From Flavobacterium sp. I3-2 (GTDB taxonomy: Bacteria > Bacteroidota > Bacteroidia > Flavobacteriales > Flavobacteriaceae), in the NCBI RefSeq assembly GCF_013389595.1, contig NZ_CP058306.1, forward strand, positions 1,736,001 to 1,800,000: a stretch of DNA of 64,000 bases. The letters run 5' to 3'. Shown here one piece after another: positions 54,568-63,980 of the stretch. Position numbers and translations under genes: made by a program. The notes beneath the pieces are model-generated. The model saw only the letters and a list, made by a program, of their open reading frames with translations, did not search any database and had not been told where the DNA came from. The first letter of the stretch is position 1; every line of letters starts with the position of its first letter.

Positions 54568-55861
54568 GATTATGTATTGTAACTTTTATTTGTTGCAATC
54601 GTCTTTTGTTAACTTGCTTGATGGTAAAATTACAGTTTGCAAATGAAATAACATCATTTACTTTCGGAAAAATTTCAATTTGTTCTAAAATAAATCCTGC
54701 AAGTGATTCGGCTTCTTTTCGTTGAGCTTCAAATTCGTCTTCATCAATCGGAACAATTCTATAAAAATCTTTCATTGAAATCTTACCGTCAAAAAGATAG
54801 TTTTCGTCGTCTATTTTTGTGAACATTTTTTCATCTTCATCAAACTCATCGGTAATCTCGCCAACAATTTCTTCAAGAATATCTTCTAAACTAATAATTC
54901 CTGCAGTTTCACCAAACTCATCAACAACCACAGCAAGATGATTTTTTTGGGCTTGAAAATCTTTTAATAAATCGTCAAGCTTTTTATTTTCAGGAATAAA
55001 ATAGGCTTCACGTAGTAAGGTTTTCCAATTAAAAAACTTTTTGTTTAAATGCGGAATCAAATCTTTAATAAATAAAACACCAGCAATTTCATCGATATTT
55101 TCGTTGTAAACTGGAATTCGAGAATAGCCATTTTCAATGATTTTTGAAAGAATCTCATTTAAACTTTCGTGTGTGCTTATTGCAAAAATATCAATTCGAG
55201 GAGTCATAACTTGCGAAACTTCGGTTAAACCAAAAGATGCAATTCCTTCGAGAATTTTTTGTTCTTCTTCACTAGTTTCACTATAATCGGTCATTTCTAA
55301 AGCTTGTGAAAGTTGCTCGACGGTAAATGAATCGTCGTCTTTAGAAAATTTATTTGCGATAAATTGACTTATTTTTTGAAGCGGAAAAGCAATAGGAAAT
55401 AATAAGAAATCTAAAAAAGAAACGATTCTTACACTCGATTTTATAAATTGATTGACATTTCGATACGCGTACATTCTTGGAAAAATCTCTCCAAAAAATA
55501 CAATGCCAATGAATAGAATCAAAAAAGTTGTAAGATATGCAAAAGTTGAAGTTAGGTAAATATCGAAAAAATGAAACTTGATTTCGATAACGCTAAAAAC
55601 AAATAAAATTTTAAATATAACAGAGCTTAAATTTAATGTTGCCTGAAGTTTGGCCGGACGCTCTAATAATTTTTGATATAAGTTTGCTTGTTTTGGGTAA
55701 TTGATATTCAAGCTTTCAAACTTTTGTTTTGAAGTCGAGAAATAGGCAACTTCGGTACTTGAAATTAAGGCAATTAATGCCAATATTAGTATAGAAAAAA
55801 ACACTAATAAAAGGATAGTTGAGGGGGTTTCTAAAAATAATCGGGCGGGTTCTGGGTCCAA
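54551..55861 (-). CDS. gldE: Gliding-motility-associated protein GldE (CNNM/CorC-type)
   Basis: 436 residues. N-terminal CNNM domain with about four membrane segments (TILLLVFFSILILALIALIS near 15-35; FLILFIGIVFFGEIFPRMYAY near 110). Two CBS domains (about 210-330, VMTPRIDIFAISTHESLNEI and HLAVVVDEFGETAGIISLEDI) and a C-terminal CorC/HlyC domain (about 345-430). GldE supports GldD in gliding. Overlaps gldD by 17 bases and follows ssb by 22. Confidence 0.93.
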   Translation of the reverse strand: MDPEPARLFLETPSTILLLVFFSILILALIALISSTEVAYFSTSKQKFESLNINYPKQANLYQKLLERPAKLQATLNLSSVIFKILFVFSVIEIKFHFFDIYLTSTFAYLTTFLILFIGIVFFGEIFPRMYAYRNVNQFIKSSVRIVSFLDFLLFPIAFPLQKISQFIANKFSKDDDSFTVEQLSQALEMTDYSETSEEEQKILEGIASFGLTEVSQVMTPRIDIFAISTHESLNEILSKIIENGYSRIPVYNENIDEIAGVLFIKDLIPHLNKKFFNWKTLLREAYFIPENKKLDDLLKDFQAQKNHLAVVVDEFGETAGIISLEDILEEIVGEITDEFDEDEKMFTKIDDENYLFDGKISMKDFYRIVPIDEDEFEAQRKEAESLAGFILEQIEIFPKVNDVISFANCNFTIKQVNKRRLQQIKVTIHNHETVN

Positions 55862-55883
55862 TTTTATTGATTTAAGTTAAACA

Positions 55884-56333
55884 TTAAAAGGGTAAATTAT
55901 CTAAATTTTCAATTTCTGATATTTTAGGGATTTCAAAATCGGCTAATTTATCATCAACTGTATGTTTTAGACTTTTATTTTTACCATCGATATCTTTTTT
56001 CGTATTTAAAAATATGAATTCGGTTACTTGAATTTCGGTTGTATGTTTGGTAACTCCTTCTTCGGTTTGCCATTGACGCGTTCTGATTTTACCTTCAACA
56101 TAAATTTTATCTCCTTTAGAAAGATATTTTTCACATAATTCGGCAGCTTTATTTCGAACAACTAAATTGTGCCATTCGGTCGAAGTGATTTTTTCGTTTG
56201 TGGTTTTGTTGATGTAAACTTCGTTTGTAGCAATAGAAAAGCGTGCTATCGAATTTCCACCTTCAAAATAGTGCATTTTTACTTCGTCGCCAAGATGGCC
56301 AATTAATGTTACTTTATTTAAAGTTCCGTACAT
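55884..56333 (-). CDS. ssb: Single-stranded DNA-binding protein
   Basis: 149 residues: OB fold (NKVTLIGHLGDEVKMHYFEG, TEWHNLVVRNKAAELCEKYL, KGDKIYVEGKIRTRQWQ) followed by a spacer and the C-terminal acidic tip EIENLDNLPF, the docking peptide for repair and replication proteins. Here the tip ends Leu-Pro-Phe. Cotranscribed with mutY upstream and gldE downstream. Confidence 0.93.
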   Translation of the reverse strand: MYGTLNKVTLIGHLGDEVKMHYFEGGNSIARFSIATNEVYINKTTNEKITSTEWHNLVVRNKAAELCEKYLSKGDKIYVEGKIRTRQWQTEEGVTKHTTEIQVTEFIFLNTKKDIDGKNKSLKHTVDDKLADFEIPKISEIENLDNLPF

Positions 56334-56369
56334 AATTATGTGTTATAAGTCAAATATAAAAAATGATTT

Positions 56370-57398
56370 CTAAATTTCATAATGCATTTTTATAAAATTC
56401 GAAAGTACAATTGGAAATGCAAATGTATTTAAATCTTCAACAAGAATTTTGTTTTCATTTAAAATCTCTTCAACTTCGATTTCCCAATAATTTATGTGTA
56501 ATTTCTGGTGCGAAAGTTTATGAATAATTTCAGTTGTATTAATTTTAGATACGGTTGTATACGAATCATAAATTAACGATTTCATAACTTCTAGAGTTGT
56601 GTTTTCTGAAGTTTCAATCAATGGAAACTGATATAAATTTTGCCAAATATCTTTTTCTGTTCGTTGCTCAATTCGTGTATAATCAGATTTATCTTTATAG
56701 ATTAAAAAATTAAAAAATCGATTACTGACTTTTGTTTTTGATAATTTAATGGGTAATTCATCCGTTTTTTTATTTCTAAAAGCATAACAACTTTCTTGAA
56801 AAATACAGTTTAAACAAACTGGATTTTTTGGTGTACATTGTATAGCTCCAAAATCCATGATGGCTTGGTTGTATAAATCTGGAGCTACTTCAGTAATTAA
56901 GTCATTACTTAAATCTTGAAAAACGGTTCTGGTTTTTGCTGTTGATATGTCATCATAAATTCCAAAATAGCGAGAAATTACTCTAAAAACATTACCGTCA
57001 ACAACTGCAACTTGCTCTTTATAAGCAAATGAAGCTATAGCTGCTGCTGTGTACGGACCAATTCCTTTTAATTTTATGAGTTCTTTGTATTGTTTTGGAA
57101 AAATTCCGTTTAAATTTGCATTTATAAATTTTGCTGTTGCATGTAAATTTCTAGCTCTAGAATAATATCCTAGACCTTGCCAAAGTTTTAAAACATCGTC
57201 TTCGGTTGCATCTGCTAAATCGTTAACAGTCGGAAATTTTAAAACAAAAGCATTGAAGTAAGGTAATCCTTGATTTACACGAGTTTGCTGTAAAATAATT
57301 TCAGACAACCATATATGATAAGGATTTGTGGTGTTACGCCAAGGTAAATCGCGTTTGTTATTAAGGTACCAATCGATTAGATTTTTAGAAAAGCTCAT
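56370..57398 (-). CDS. mutY: A/G-specific adenine glycosylase
   Basis: 342 residues from MSFSKNLIDWYLNNKRDLPW; longer in-frame starts add residues reading back through the HU promoter. HhH-GPD core with SEIILQQTRVNQGLPYF, LKGIGPYTAAAIASFAY and VVDGNVFRVISRY (catalytic Asp), then the 4Fe-4S loop QCTPKNPVCLNCIFQESC with C-x6-C-x2-C-x5-C spacing. C-terminal NUDIX-like domain (about 225-342) recognises 8-oxoG. Removes adenine opposite 8-oxoguanine. Divergent from the HU gene. Confidence 0.95.
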   Translation of the reverse strand: MSFSKNLIDWYLNNKRDLPWRNTTNPYHIWLSEIILQQTRVNQGLPYFNAFVLKFPTVNDLADATEDDVLKLWQGLGYYSRARNLHATAKFINANLNGIFPKQYKELIKLKGIGPYTAAAIASFAYKEQVAVVDGNVFRVISRYFGIYDDISTAKTRTVFQDLSNDLITEVAPDLYNQAIMDFGAIQCTPKNPVCLNCIFQESCYAFRNKKTDELPIKLSKTKVSNRFFNFLIYKDKSDYTRIEQRTEKDIWQNLYQFPLIETSENTTLEVMKSLIYDSYTTVSKINTTEIIHKLSHQKLHINYWEIEVEEILNENKILVEDLNTFAFPIVLSNFIKMHYEI

Positions 57399-57459
57399 GT
57401 TATTTGAATGTGTGCACAAAAATAAACGAATTATATATTTAAATTTTAATCCGTTATGG

Positions 57460-57490
57460 TTGAAAAATGGAATTTTAATTAATATATTTG
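57460..57490 (+). promoter_or_regulatory. Promoter of the HU gene
   Basis: TTG (57460-57462), 20-nt spacer, TATATTTG (57483-57490): exact Bacteroidota consensus. Start expected near 57497, 36 bases before the ATG. Confidence 0.75.
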
Positions 57491-57532
57491 CACTCTCTAA
57501 AAAAACAGACAACAAATTAATTTATAAAAGAA

Positions 57533-57826
57533 ATGACTAAAGCAGACATTGTAGCTAAGATTTCAGAGAAATTAGGGCTTGAGAAAGGTGATGTGCAAGC
57601 AACAGTGGAAACATTTATGGAAGAAGTTAAAACTTCTCTAGAAAGTGGTGATAATGTATATTTAAGAGGTTTTGGTAGTTTTATTATCAAAACTAGAGCT
57701 GAAAAAACAGGAAGAAATATCTCTAAAAATACAACTATCAAGATACCAGCTCACAATATTCCAGCGTTTAAGCCAGCTAAAGTTTTTGTTGAAGGTGTCA
57801 AATCAAACACAGAAGTAAAAAATTAA
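57533..57826 (+). CDS. HU-family DNA-binding protein
   Basis: 97 residues: MTKADIVAKISEKLGLEKG at the helical base, VYLRGFGSFIIKTRAEKTGRNISKNTTIKIPAHNIPAFKPAK with the DNA-binding arms around the Pro-containing tip. HU or IHF-type protein that bends DNA and compacts the nucleoid. Strong own promoter. A 30-residue basic protein gene follows after 28 bases. Confidence 0.95.
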   Translation: MTKADIVAKISEKLGLEKGDVQATVETFMEEVKTSLESGDNVYLRGFGSFIIKTRAEKTGRNISKNTTIKIPAHNIPAFKPAKVFVEGVKSNTEVKN

Positions 57827-57854
57827 ATAAGTATTAACTCAAAACTACACGATT

Positions 57855-57947
57855 ATGCCAAGTGGTAAAAAAAGAAAAAGACATAAGGTAGCTACTCACA
57901 AACGTAAAAAAAGAGCGAGAGCTAACCGTCACAAAAAGAAAAAGTAG
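57855..57947 (+). CDS. 30-aa AURKAIP1/COX24-domain protein (bS22-like ribosomal protein)
   Basis: A short ORF giving MPSGKKRKRHKVATHKRK followed by KRARANRHKKKK, 30 residues and over half Lys/Arg/His. It matches my recollection of the small AURKAIP1/COX24-domain proteins of Bacteroidota, related to the ribosomal protein bS22. It lies between HU and RNase G, the place where it is usually found, with a strong terminator right after its stop. Too short for most gene callers, but composition and context argue that it is real. Confidence 0.75.
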   Translation: MPSGKKRKRHKVATHKRKKRARANRHKKKK

Positions 57948-57970
57948 TTTTAAACTACTTTTTTCTTTTT
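57942..57970 (+). terminator. Hairpin terminator
   Basis: AAGTAGTTT-taa-ACTACTT followed by T run; overlaps the stop of the 30-aa gene. Confidence 0.8.
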
Positions 57971-58151
57971 TTTAAAAAGTTCTTTGAAAACAATTTTTTT
58001 AAACTAACAAAGCCTTATTTAATAAGGGTTTAAAAGAATTAATGGGTTTTATGCCTGTAATTAATGTTTAATCCATCTGTACAAAAAACGATTTTTAAGG
58101 TGTTTGATATTTAAATTAAATACATTTAAAATATATTATGTATGGATAAAA

Positions 58152-59705
58152 ATGTACCGTGTGAACAAAGAATTAATTATTAGATCTGGTTCAAATACAG
58201 TAGATTTTGCCTTGTTAAAAGATGGAAAATTAATTGAATTACATAGAGATAGGGAAGATGATAAAGGTTTTCAAGTTGGCGATATTTTTATTGCTAAAAT
58301 AAGGAAGCCCGTTCCAGGTTTAAATGCTGCATTTGTCAATGTAGGATTTGATAAAGATGCTTTTTTGCATTATCACGACTTGGGACCTAACTTACCAACT
58401 CTTTTAAAATTCACAAAACTTGTAAGCGCAGGTAAATTAAAAGATTTCACTCTTAAAAACTTTCCTTTCGAACCAGAAATTGACAAAGATGGAGCCATAA
58501 CCGATGTGTTAAGTGCCAATCAATCAGTTTTAGTTCAAATAGTAAAAGAACCAATTTCAACCAAAGGTCCTCGTATAAGTTCAGAACTTTCAATCGCGGG
58601 ACGTTATTTGGTTTTAGTTCCTTTCTCTGACCGTGTTTCAATTTCTCAAAAAATTGATTCTAAAGAAGAAAAAGATCGCTTAAAAAAATTAGTTCTGGCT
58701 GTTAAACCAAAAGGATTTGGTGTTATTGTGCGAACAGTAGCCGAAGGCAAAAATGTAGCCGAACTAGAAAAAGACTTACAATCATTATTAGGCAAATGGT
58801 CTAATATGTGTACAAGATTAACTACAGCAATGCATCCGTCAAAAGTTTTAGGTGAAGTAAATAGAGCATCTTCGATATTAAGAGATGTTTTTAATGATAC
58901 TTTTACTGGAATTCATATAGATGATGAAGAGTTGTATTATCAAACTAAGGACTATTTGCAAGAAATAGCTCCTTCTAAAATTTCAATTGTTAAACATTAT
59001 CAATCAAAAGAGGTTCCTCTTTTCGAGAAGTATAATATAGAACGCCAAATTAAAACCTCTTTCGGAAAAACGGTTTCTATGAGCAAAGGAGCTTACTTAA
59101 TCATAGAGCATACCGAGGCGTTACATGTTATCGATGTTAATAGTGGAAATCGTTCAAACAAAGCTCAAAATCAAGAGGATACAGCTCTTGAGGTTAATTT
59201 AATTGCTGCTGCTGAAATTGCTAGACAATTAAGATTGCGCGATATGGGAGGGATTATTGTAGTTGATTTTATTGATATGGGCAATCCAGAAAATAGAAAA
59301 GTACTTTATGACTTCCTAAAAGAAGAAATGAGCGATGACAAAGCGAAGCATAAAATCTTGCCTCCTAGCAAATTTGGATTAATTCAAATTACTAGACAAA
59401 GAGTTAGACCTGAAGTTTCTATCAAAACGAGAGAAGAAGATCCGAATAATGAAAACGGAGAAATCGAAGCTCCAATCTTAGTTATTGATAAAATATCAGC
59501 TGACCTAGAAAGAATTATCAAAGATCAATCAAAATTGGTCTTGAATGCGCATCCATTCGTGGCTGCATACCTAACAAAAGGTTTTCCATCAATACGTTCA
59601 AAATGGCTTTTTGAACATAAAAAATGGGTGAAAATTGTACCTCGTGACGCTTACACGTATTTAGAATATCATTTCTTTGATAAAGAAGGAAATGAAATTG
59701 ACTAA
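58152..59705 (+). CDS. rng: Ribonuclease G/E
   Basis: 517 residues from MYRVNKELIIRSGSN; earlier in-frame Met would add 16 residues unlike the family. S1-type RNA-binding domain early (VGDIFIAKIRKPVPGLNAAFVNVGFDKDAFLHY, about 45-80). Catalytic DNase I-like domain with HVIDVNSGNRS near 345 and GGIIVVDFIDMGNPENR near 380, which hold the two metal-binding Asp. KLPPSKFGLIQITRQRVRP-like segment follows. Lacks the Zn-link CPxC and the long degradosome tail of RNase E, so RNase G size. Processes rRNA and mRNA. Confidence 0.92.
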   Translation: MYRVNKELIIRSGSNTVDFALLKDGKLIELHRDREDDKGFQVGDIFIAKIRKPVPGLNAAFVNVGFDKDAFLHYHDLGPNLPTLLKFTKLVSAGKLKDFTLKNFPFEPEIDKDGAITDVLSANQSVLVQIVKEPISTKGPRISSELSIAGRYLVLVPFSDRVSISQKIDSKEEKDRLKKLVLAVKPKGFGVIVRTVAEGKNVAELEKDLQSLLGKWSNMCTRLTTAMHPSKVLGEVNRASSILRDVFNDTFTGIHIDDEELYYQTKDYLQEIAPSKISIVKHYQSKEVPLFEKYNIERQIKTSFGKTVSMSKGAYLIIEHTEALHVIDVNSGNRSNKAQNQEDTALEVNLIAAAEIARQLRLRDMGGIIVVDFIDMGNPENRKVLYDFLKEEMSDDKAKHKILPPSKFGLIQITRQRVRPEVSIKTREEDPNNENGEIEAPILVIDKISADLERIIKDQSKLVLNAHPFVAAYLTKGFPSIRSKWLFEHKKWVKIVPRDAYTYLEYHFFDKEGNEID

Positions 59706-59708
59706 CAA

Positions 59709-59739
59709 AGAACCACATAGAAATATGTGGTTTTTTTGT
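59709..59739 (+). terminator. Hairpin terminator after RNase G
   Basis: AACCACATA-gaaa-TATGTGGTT followed by T run. Confidence 0.85.
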
Positions 59740-59797
59740 TTTGTATATTTTAAATTATATACTATTTTTATTTTTCGAAAAATTAGATTTGAAGTTT

Positions 59798-60376
59798 ATG
59801 AAAAAAATTACCTTTTGCATGTTGACTTTTTTTGCTTGTGTTACAGCAGTTCAAGCTCAAAGTTTTAGTATTGGTCCTAAAGTTGGAGCAAATTTTTCTA
59901 GTTTATCTGGTGTAAAAAATGGGGAGTCTAAAACAGGTTACTATTTTGGAGCTTTTGCTGAAGTAGGATTTTCAGGAAAATTTTCTATACAACCTGAAGT
60001 TTTATATACTGCTCAAGGAGGAAAATTAGAAGGTGGCGAAATTAACAATAGCTATGTTTCTGTACCGATTATGCTTAAATATAAATTAATTGCTGGTTTA
60101 GGTCTTGAATTTGGTCCAAAATTCGATTTTTTGACTAAATCTGATACTAAATTACTTGGAACAAAATTTGAATCTAAAGATAGTTATCAATCATTCAATT
60201 TTGGTTTAGGAGTTGGATTGTCTTATAAATTACCATTAGGTTTGAATATTGATGCTCGTTATAATTTTGGATTATCTAAATTGAATAAAAATGCTTCAAT
60301 TAGTGGTATTCCAATTTCAACCGATAACATTAAAAATGATGTTTTCCAAATTGGTGTCGGATACAGATTTTTATAA
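59798..60376 (+). CDS. PorT-family outer-membrane beta-barrel protein
   Basis: 192 residues from MKKITFCMLTFFACVTAVQAQS, whose signal peptide argues against the longer in-frame start. The mature part begins FSIGPKVGANFSSLSG and runs as about eight amphipathic strands (YYFGAFAEVGFSGKFSIQPEVLY, GLGVGLSYKLPLGLNIDARYNFGLS), ending in Phe-Leu (VGYRFL). Small barrel of unknown function, common in Bacteroidota. Confidence 0.88.
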   Translation: MKKITFCMLTFFACVTAVQAQSFSIGPKVGANFSSLSGVKNGESKTGYYFGAFAEVGFSGKFSIQPEVLYTAQGGKLEGGEINNSYVSVPIMLKYKLIAGLGLEFGPKFDFLTKSDTKLLGTKFESKDSYQSFNFGLGVGLSYKLPLGLNIDARYNFGLSKLNKNASISGIPISTDNIKNDVFQIGVGYRFL

Positions 60377-60383
60377 AAATTAA

Positions 60384-60418
60384 AAAGGAAATTTCAATAT
60401 CGAAATTTCCTTTTTTTA
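60384..60418. terminator. Bidirectional terminator
   Basis: AAAGGAAATTTCG/CGAAATTTCCTTT hairpin with A and T runs; shared with tadA, which converges. Confidence 0.8.
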
Positions 60419-60856
60419 TCTTCTTTTCTGAAAAAACTCTTTCATCAAAGCAGCACATTCTGCTTCTAAAACACCAGTTACTACTTCTGTTTTAGGATGT
60501 AATTTTCCACCTATTTCTGTAAATCCACGTTTGTTATCACTTGCGCCATAAACAATTTTCGAAACTTGACTCCAATACAAAGCGCCAGCACACATTTGGC
60601 AAGGTTCAACCGTGATGTAAATGGTACAATTTTTCAAATACTTTCCGCCTATTGAATTAGCAGCAGACGAAATGGCTTGAATTTCTGCGTGAGCAGTTAC
60701 ATCGGTTAAGGTTTCGGTTAGGTTATGCGTCTTTGCAATAATTCGATTATTTGCCACTACAACAGCTCCAATTGGTATTTCGCCATTTTCAAAAGCAAAT
60801 TTTGCTTCGCTCAATGCAATTTGCATAAAATATTCATCAGTAAATATATTGTCCAT
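60416..60856 (-). CDS. tadA: tRNA-specific adenosine deaminase
   Basis: 146 residues. Zinc-dependent deaminase motifs: TAHAEIQAI (HAE) near 54 and VEPCQMCAGAL (PCxxC) near 82. The start MDNIFTDEYFMQIALSEAKFAFENGEIPIGAVVV is typical of TadA. Converts A34 to inosine in tRNA-Arg(ACG). Convergent with the PorT gene and divergent from dxs. Confidence 0.9.
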   Translation of the reverse strand: MDNIFTDEYFMQIALSEAKFAFENGEIPIGAVVVANNRIIAKTHNLTETLTDVTAHAEIQAISSAANSIGGKYLKNCTIYITVEPCQMCAGALYWSQVSKIVYGASDNKRGFTEIGGKLHPKTEVVTGVLEAECAALMKEFFQKRR

Positions 60857-60892
60857 AGTTTATTTTATCACCTCAAAAATAAAACATTATTG

Positions 60893-60900
60893 TAAATTTG
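60893..60900 (+). promoter_or_regulatory. -7 box of dxs
   Basis: TAAATTTG matches TAnnTTTG; start expected near 60907, 12 bases before the ATG at 60919. No convincing -33 TTG. Confidence 0.45.
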
Positions 60901-60918
60901 TTCTTTATTAAAAGAAAA

Positions 60919-62685
60919 ATGAACGCTATTTTATCTCAAATAAATTATCCAGAAGATTTAAAGAAACTTTCTTTAAACCAATTACCTCAATTAGCTGCCG
61001 AAATGCGTAAGTTTATTATTGATGTTGTTGCGACTAAAGAAGGTCATTTAGGTGCTAGTTTAGGTGTTGTTGAACTTACAATTGCTTTGCATTATGTATT
61101 TAATACACCAAATGATAAATTAATTTGGGATGTTGGTCATCAAGCTTACGGACACAAAATATTGACCGGACGTAAAGATGCTTTTTTTACCAATCGTCAA
61201 TTAAACGGAATTAGTGGTTTTCCAAAAATTGATGAAAGTGAATATGATGCATTTGGCGTGGGGCATTCTTCTACGTCTATTTCTGCTATTTTAGGAATGG
61301 CTCTTGCTGCACAATTAAAAGGTGAAACAGATAGAAAACATATTGCTGTAATTGGCGATGCTTCAATCGCTGCTGGGATGGCTTTTGAAGGATTAAATCA
61401 TGCAGGTGATACCAATGCTAATGTTTTGATTATTTTAAATGATAATGCTATTGGAATTGACCCAAGTGTCGGAGCATTGAAAAGCTATTTAACCGAAGTA
61501 AAAGAAGGTCGAAATCCGAAAGCAAATAACATGATTCAAGCTTTAAATTTTGATTATTCTGGCCCGATTGACGGACATGATTTACCTTTAGTTATTGCAG
61601 AACTTAAACGATTAAAGAAAAAAACAGGTCCTCAATTTTTACATATTGTAACTACCAAAGGTAAAGGATTAAAACAAGCCGAGGAAAATCAGATTGTATA
61701 TCATGCACCTGGAAAGTTCAATAAAGAAACAGGCGATTTATTTCCTAAAATTGAAGAAAATTTACCTCCAAAGTTTCAAGATGTTTTTGGATTAACACTT
61801 TTAGAATTAGCACGTCAAAATGATAAAATTGTTGGAATTACTCCTGCAATGCCAACAGGAAGTTCGTTAAAATACATGATGGAAGTTTTTCCTGAACGTG
61901 CTATTGATGTCGGTATTGCCGAGCAACACGCCGTAACTTTAGCTGCAGGAATGGCTCTTGACGGATTAACGGTTTTTTGTACAATCTATTCTACTTTCTT
62001 ACAACGCGCTTACGACCAAATTATTCATGATGTAGCTTTGCAAAATATTCCTGTTGTTTTCTGTGTGGACCGTGCCGGATTAGTTGGTGAAGACGGTGCA
62101 ACGCATCAAGGAGTGTTTGATATTGCTTTTTTAAATGCCATTCCAAACATTCGAATTTTAAGTCCTAAAGATGCTATTGAACTTCGAAATACGTTGTTTA
62201 CTTTACAATTAAAAAATACGGTTCCAACTTTTGTACGTTACCCAAAAGGAAGGTCTAATCAAATAAATTGGCAATTGCCTTTTGAAAAAATAGATTTTAA
62301 CCATGTAGAAAAAATCAAAAATGGAAACGAAATTGCTATTTTAACTACCGGTGTTATTTGCGAAACAGTTTTAAATAGTATTCAAAAGTTAGCAAATAAA
62401 GACTTATTTTCGTTGTTTCATTTTATTCAGATTAAACCAATTAATAAAGATTTTATATCTGAAATTATAAAAAATCATAAAGAAATAATTATCGTTGAAG
62501 AAGGTTCTATTATCGGTGGATTTGGAAGTGTTGTTTCTCAATTTATTGCCAAATATCATTCAAATGTAAAAGTAACATGTTTTGGTATTCCCGATGTTTT
62601 TGTAGAACACGGAACCGTTTTAGAGCAAATGGAAATCTGCGGAATTAGTGAAAATAAATTAATCAAATTTCTTTCGAAATATTAG
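60919..62685 (+). CDS. dxs: 1-deoxy-D-xylulose-5-phosphate synthase
   Basis: 588 residues from MNAILSQINYPEDLKKLS; the -7 box at 60893-60900 lies at or before the earlier Met, supporting this start. TPP enzyme: EGHLGASLGVVELT near 40, DVGHQAYGHKILTG, and the TPP/metal motif IGDASIAAGMAFEGLNHAG ... ILNDNAIGID near 145-180. Pyrimidine-binding domain with DVGIAEQHAVTLAAGMAL and DRAGLVGEDGATHQGVFD. Makes DXP from pyruvate and glyceraldehyde 3-phosphate in the non-mevalonate isoprenoid pathway. The DUF3078 gene follows after two bases. Confidence 0.95.
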   Translation: MNAILSQINYPEDLKKLSLNQLPQLAAEMRKFIIDVVATKEGHLGASLGVVELTIALHYVFNTPNDKLIWDVGHQAYGHKILTGRKDAFFTNRQLNGISGFPKIDESEYDAFGVGHSSTSISAILGMALAAQLKGETDRKHIAVIGDASIAAGMAFEGLNHAGDTNANVLIILNDNAIGIDPSVGALKSYLTEVKEGRNPKANNMIQALNFDYSGPIDGHDLPLVIAELKRLKKKTGPQFLHIVTTKGKGLKQAEENQIVYHAPGKFNKETGDLFPKIEENLPPKFQDVFGLTLLELARQNDKIVGITPAMPTGSSLKYMMEVFPERAIDVGIAEQHAVTLAAGMALDGLTVFCTIYSTFLQRAYDQIIHDVALQNIPVVFCVDRAGLVGEDGATHQGVFDIAFLNAIPNIRILSPKDAIELRNTLFTLQLKNTVPTFVRYPKGRSNQINWQLPFEKIDFNHVEKIKNGNEIAILTTGVICETVLNSIQKLANKDLFSLFHFIQIKPINKDFISEIIKNHKEIIIVEEGSIIGGFGSVVSQFIAKYHSNVKVTCFGIPDVFVEHGTVLEQMEICGISENKLIKFLSKY

Positions 62686-62687
62686 TT

Positions 62688-63980
62688 ATGAAGCAAATTA
62701 TTAAAAATATTTTTCTGCTGATTATTTTTCTGAATTTTGGAATTGGTTTTTCTCAAATTCAAGAAAATCAAATCCAAGTAGAAAATAATTTAAAAACGTA
62801 TAACGATTCTGTAAAAAGAGTAGTTCAAGATATTTACCGATATAATTTTAGCTCATTCGATTCATTAAAAAGAATTGATGAAGTTGTTTATTTAGCTCCA
62901 GTTTTTGTTGAAGAAAAAATTATTGTACAAGATTTTGCCGAATTTAAAACGAAAAATTCAGACATTAAAAAAGTAGTTCTTTCAAGTTTTGAGGTTGCCA
63001 AACGTAAACGTAAATCTGAAATTTCATATTTTTTGATTCCCGATGATTATGAAATGCAATACAATCGAAAACCTAAATCTGATTTTGTAATTCCTTATGA
63101 TGAATTAACAGAAATAAAAACTTCTAAATCGTATTGGAGTAAAAAAAATGTGATTGGTTTAGATTTTAATCAAGGTGCATTTTCAAATTGGAATGCTGGT
63201 GGTTATAATTCGATTTCAGGAATTGTAAAAGGCGATTTTTATAGAAAGTATGAAAAGGGTAGGATAATATGGAACAGCGATTTAAAGGTGCGTTACGGGT
63301 TAAATAAACAAGATAATCAGGAAGTGCGAAAGACTGATGACGTTTTTGCTTTAAACTCAACATTTGGTTACAGAACTTCAGTAAAATCAAGTTGGTATCA
63401 TTCGGCTAAGTTAACTCTGAATACGCAAATGGCAAACGGTTATTCTTATCCGAACACTAAAAATCCAATTTCAAGTATTTTTGCGCCCGCATATTTATTT
63501 GTCGGGATTGGAGCTGAATATAAACCACAGAAAAAAGAATTTAGTGTCTATATTTCTCCAGCAACTTTGAAATCTACATTTGTTTTAAATGATAGTTTAG
63601 CTAATGTTGGTGCTTTTGGTTTGCCAGGTGGAAGATTTGACGATGATGGAAATTTATTAAAAGCAGGTCGAAAGTCAAGAAGTGAATTTGGTTTTTTAAT
63701 CACTAATCAATACAAGAAAACGATCGCTAAAAACGTTATCTTAGATCATAAGTTATCTGTTTATACAGATTATTTAAACAGATTTGGAAATATTGATATC
63801 GATTGGCAATTGCAATTAGAAATGACAGTAAATAACTTTATAAAAGCAACTGTTGGTACACATTTAATTTACGATGATGATATTAAGGCTAAAAAAGAGA
63901 TTGATGGTGTACAAGTCGTAACTGGTCCACGATTGCAATTTAAACAATTACTCGGTGTGGGTTTAACTTATACTTTTTGA
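62688..63980 (+). CDS. DUF3078 outer-membrane protein
   Basis: 430 residues. Signal peptide (IFLLIIFLNFGIGFSQ). About 110 residues of linker, then the DUF3078 barrel (WSKKNVIGLDFNQGAFSNWNAGG, IIWNSDLKVRYGLNKQ, SSWYHSAKLTLNTQMANGY), ending QLLGVGLTYTF with a C-terminal Phe as in beta barrels. Function unknown. Cotranscribed with dxs, two bases apart, as seen in related genomes. Complete, stop 20 bases before the window end. Confidence 0.88.
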   Translation: MKQIIKNIFLLIIFLNFGIGFSQIQENQIQVENNLKTYNDSVKRVVQDIYRYNFSSFDSLKRIDEVVYLAPVFVEEKIIVQDFAEFKTKNSDIKKVVLSSFEVAKRKRKSEISYFLIPDDYEMQYNRKPKSDFVIPYDELTEIKTSKSYWSKKNVIGLDFNQGAFSNWNAGGYNSISGIVKGDFYRKYEKGRIIWNSDLKVRYGLNKQDNQEVRKTDDVFALNSTFGYRTSVKSSWYHSAKLTLNTQMANGYSYPNTKNPISSIFAPAYLFVGIGAEYKPQKKEFSVYISPATLKSTFVLNDSLANVGAFGLPGGRFDDDGNLLKAGRKSRSEFGFLITNQYKKTIAKNVILDHKLSVYTDYLNRFGNIDIDWQLQLEMTVNNFIKATVGTHLIYDDDIKAKKEIDGVQVVTGPRLQFKQLLGVGLTYTF

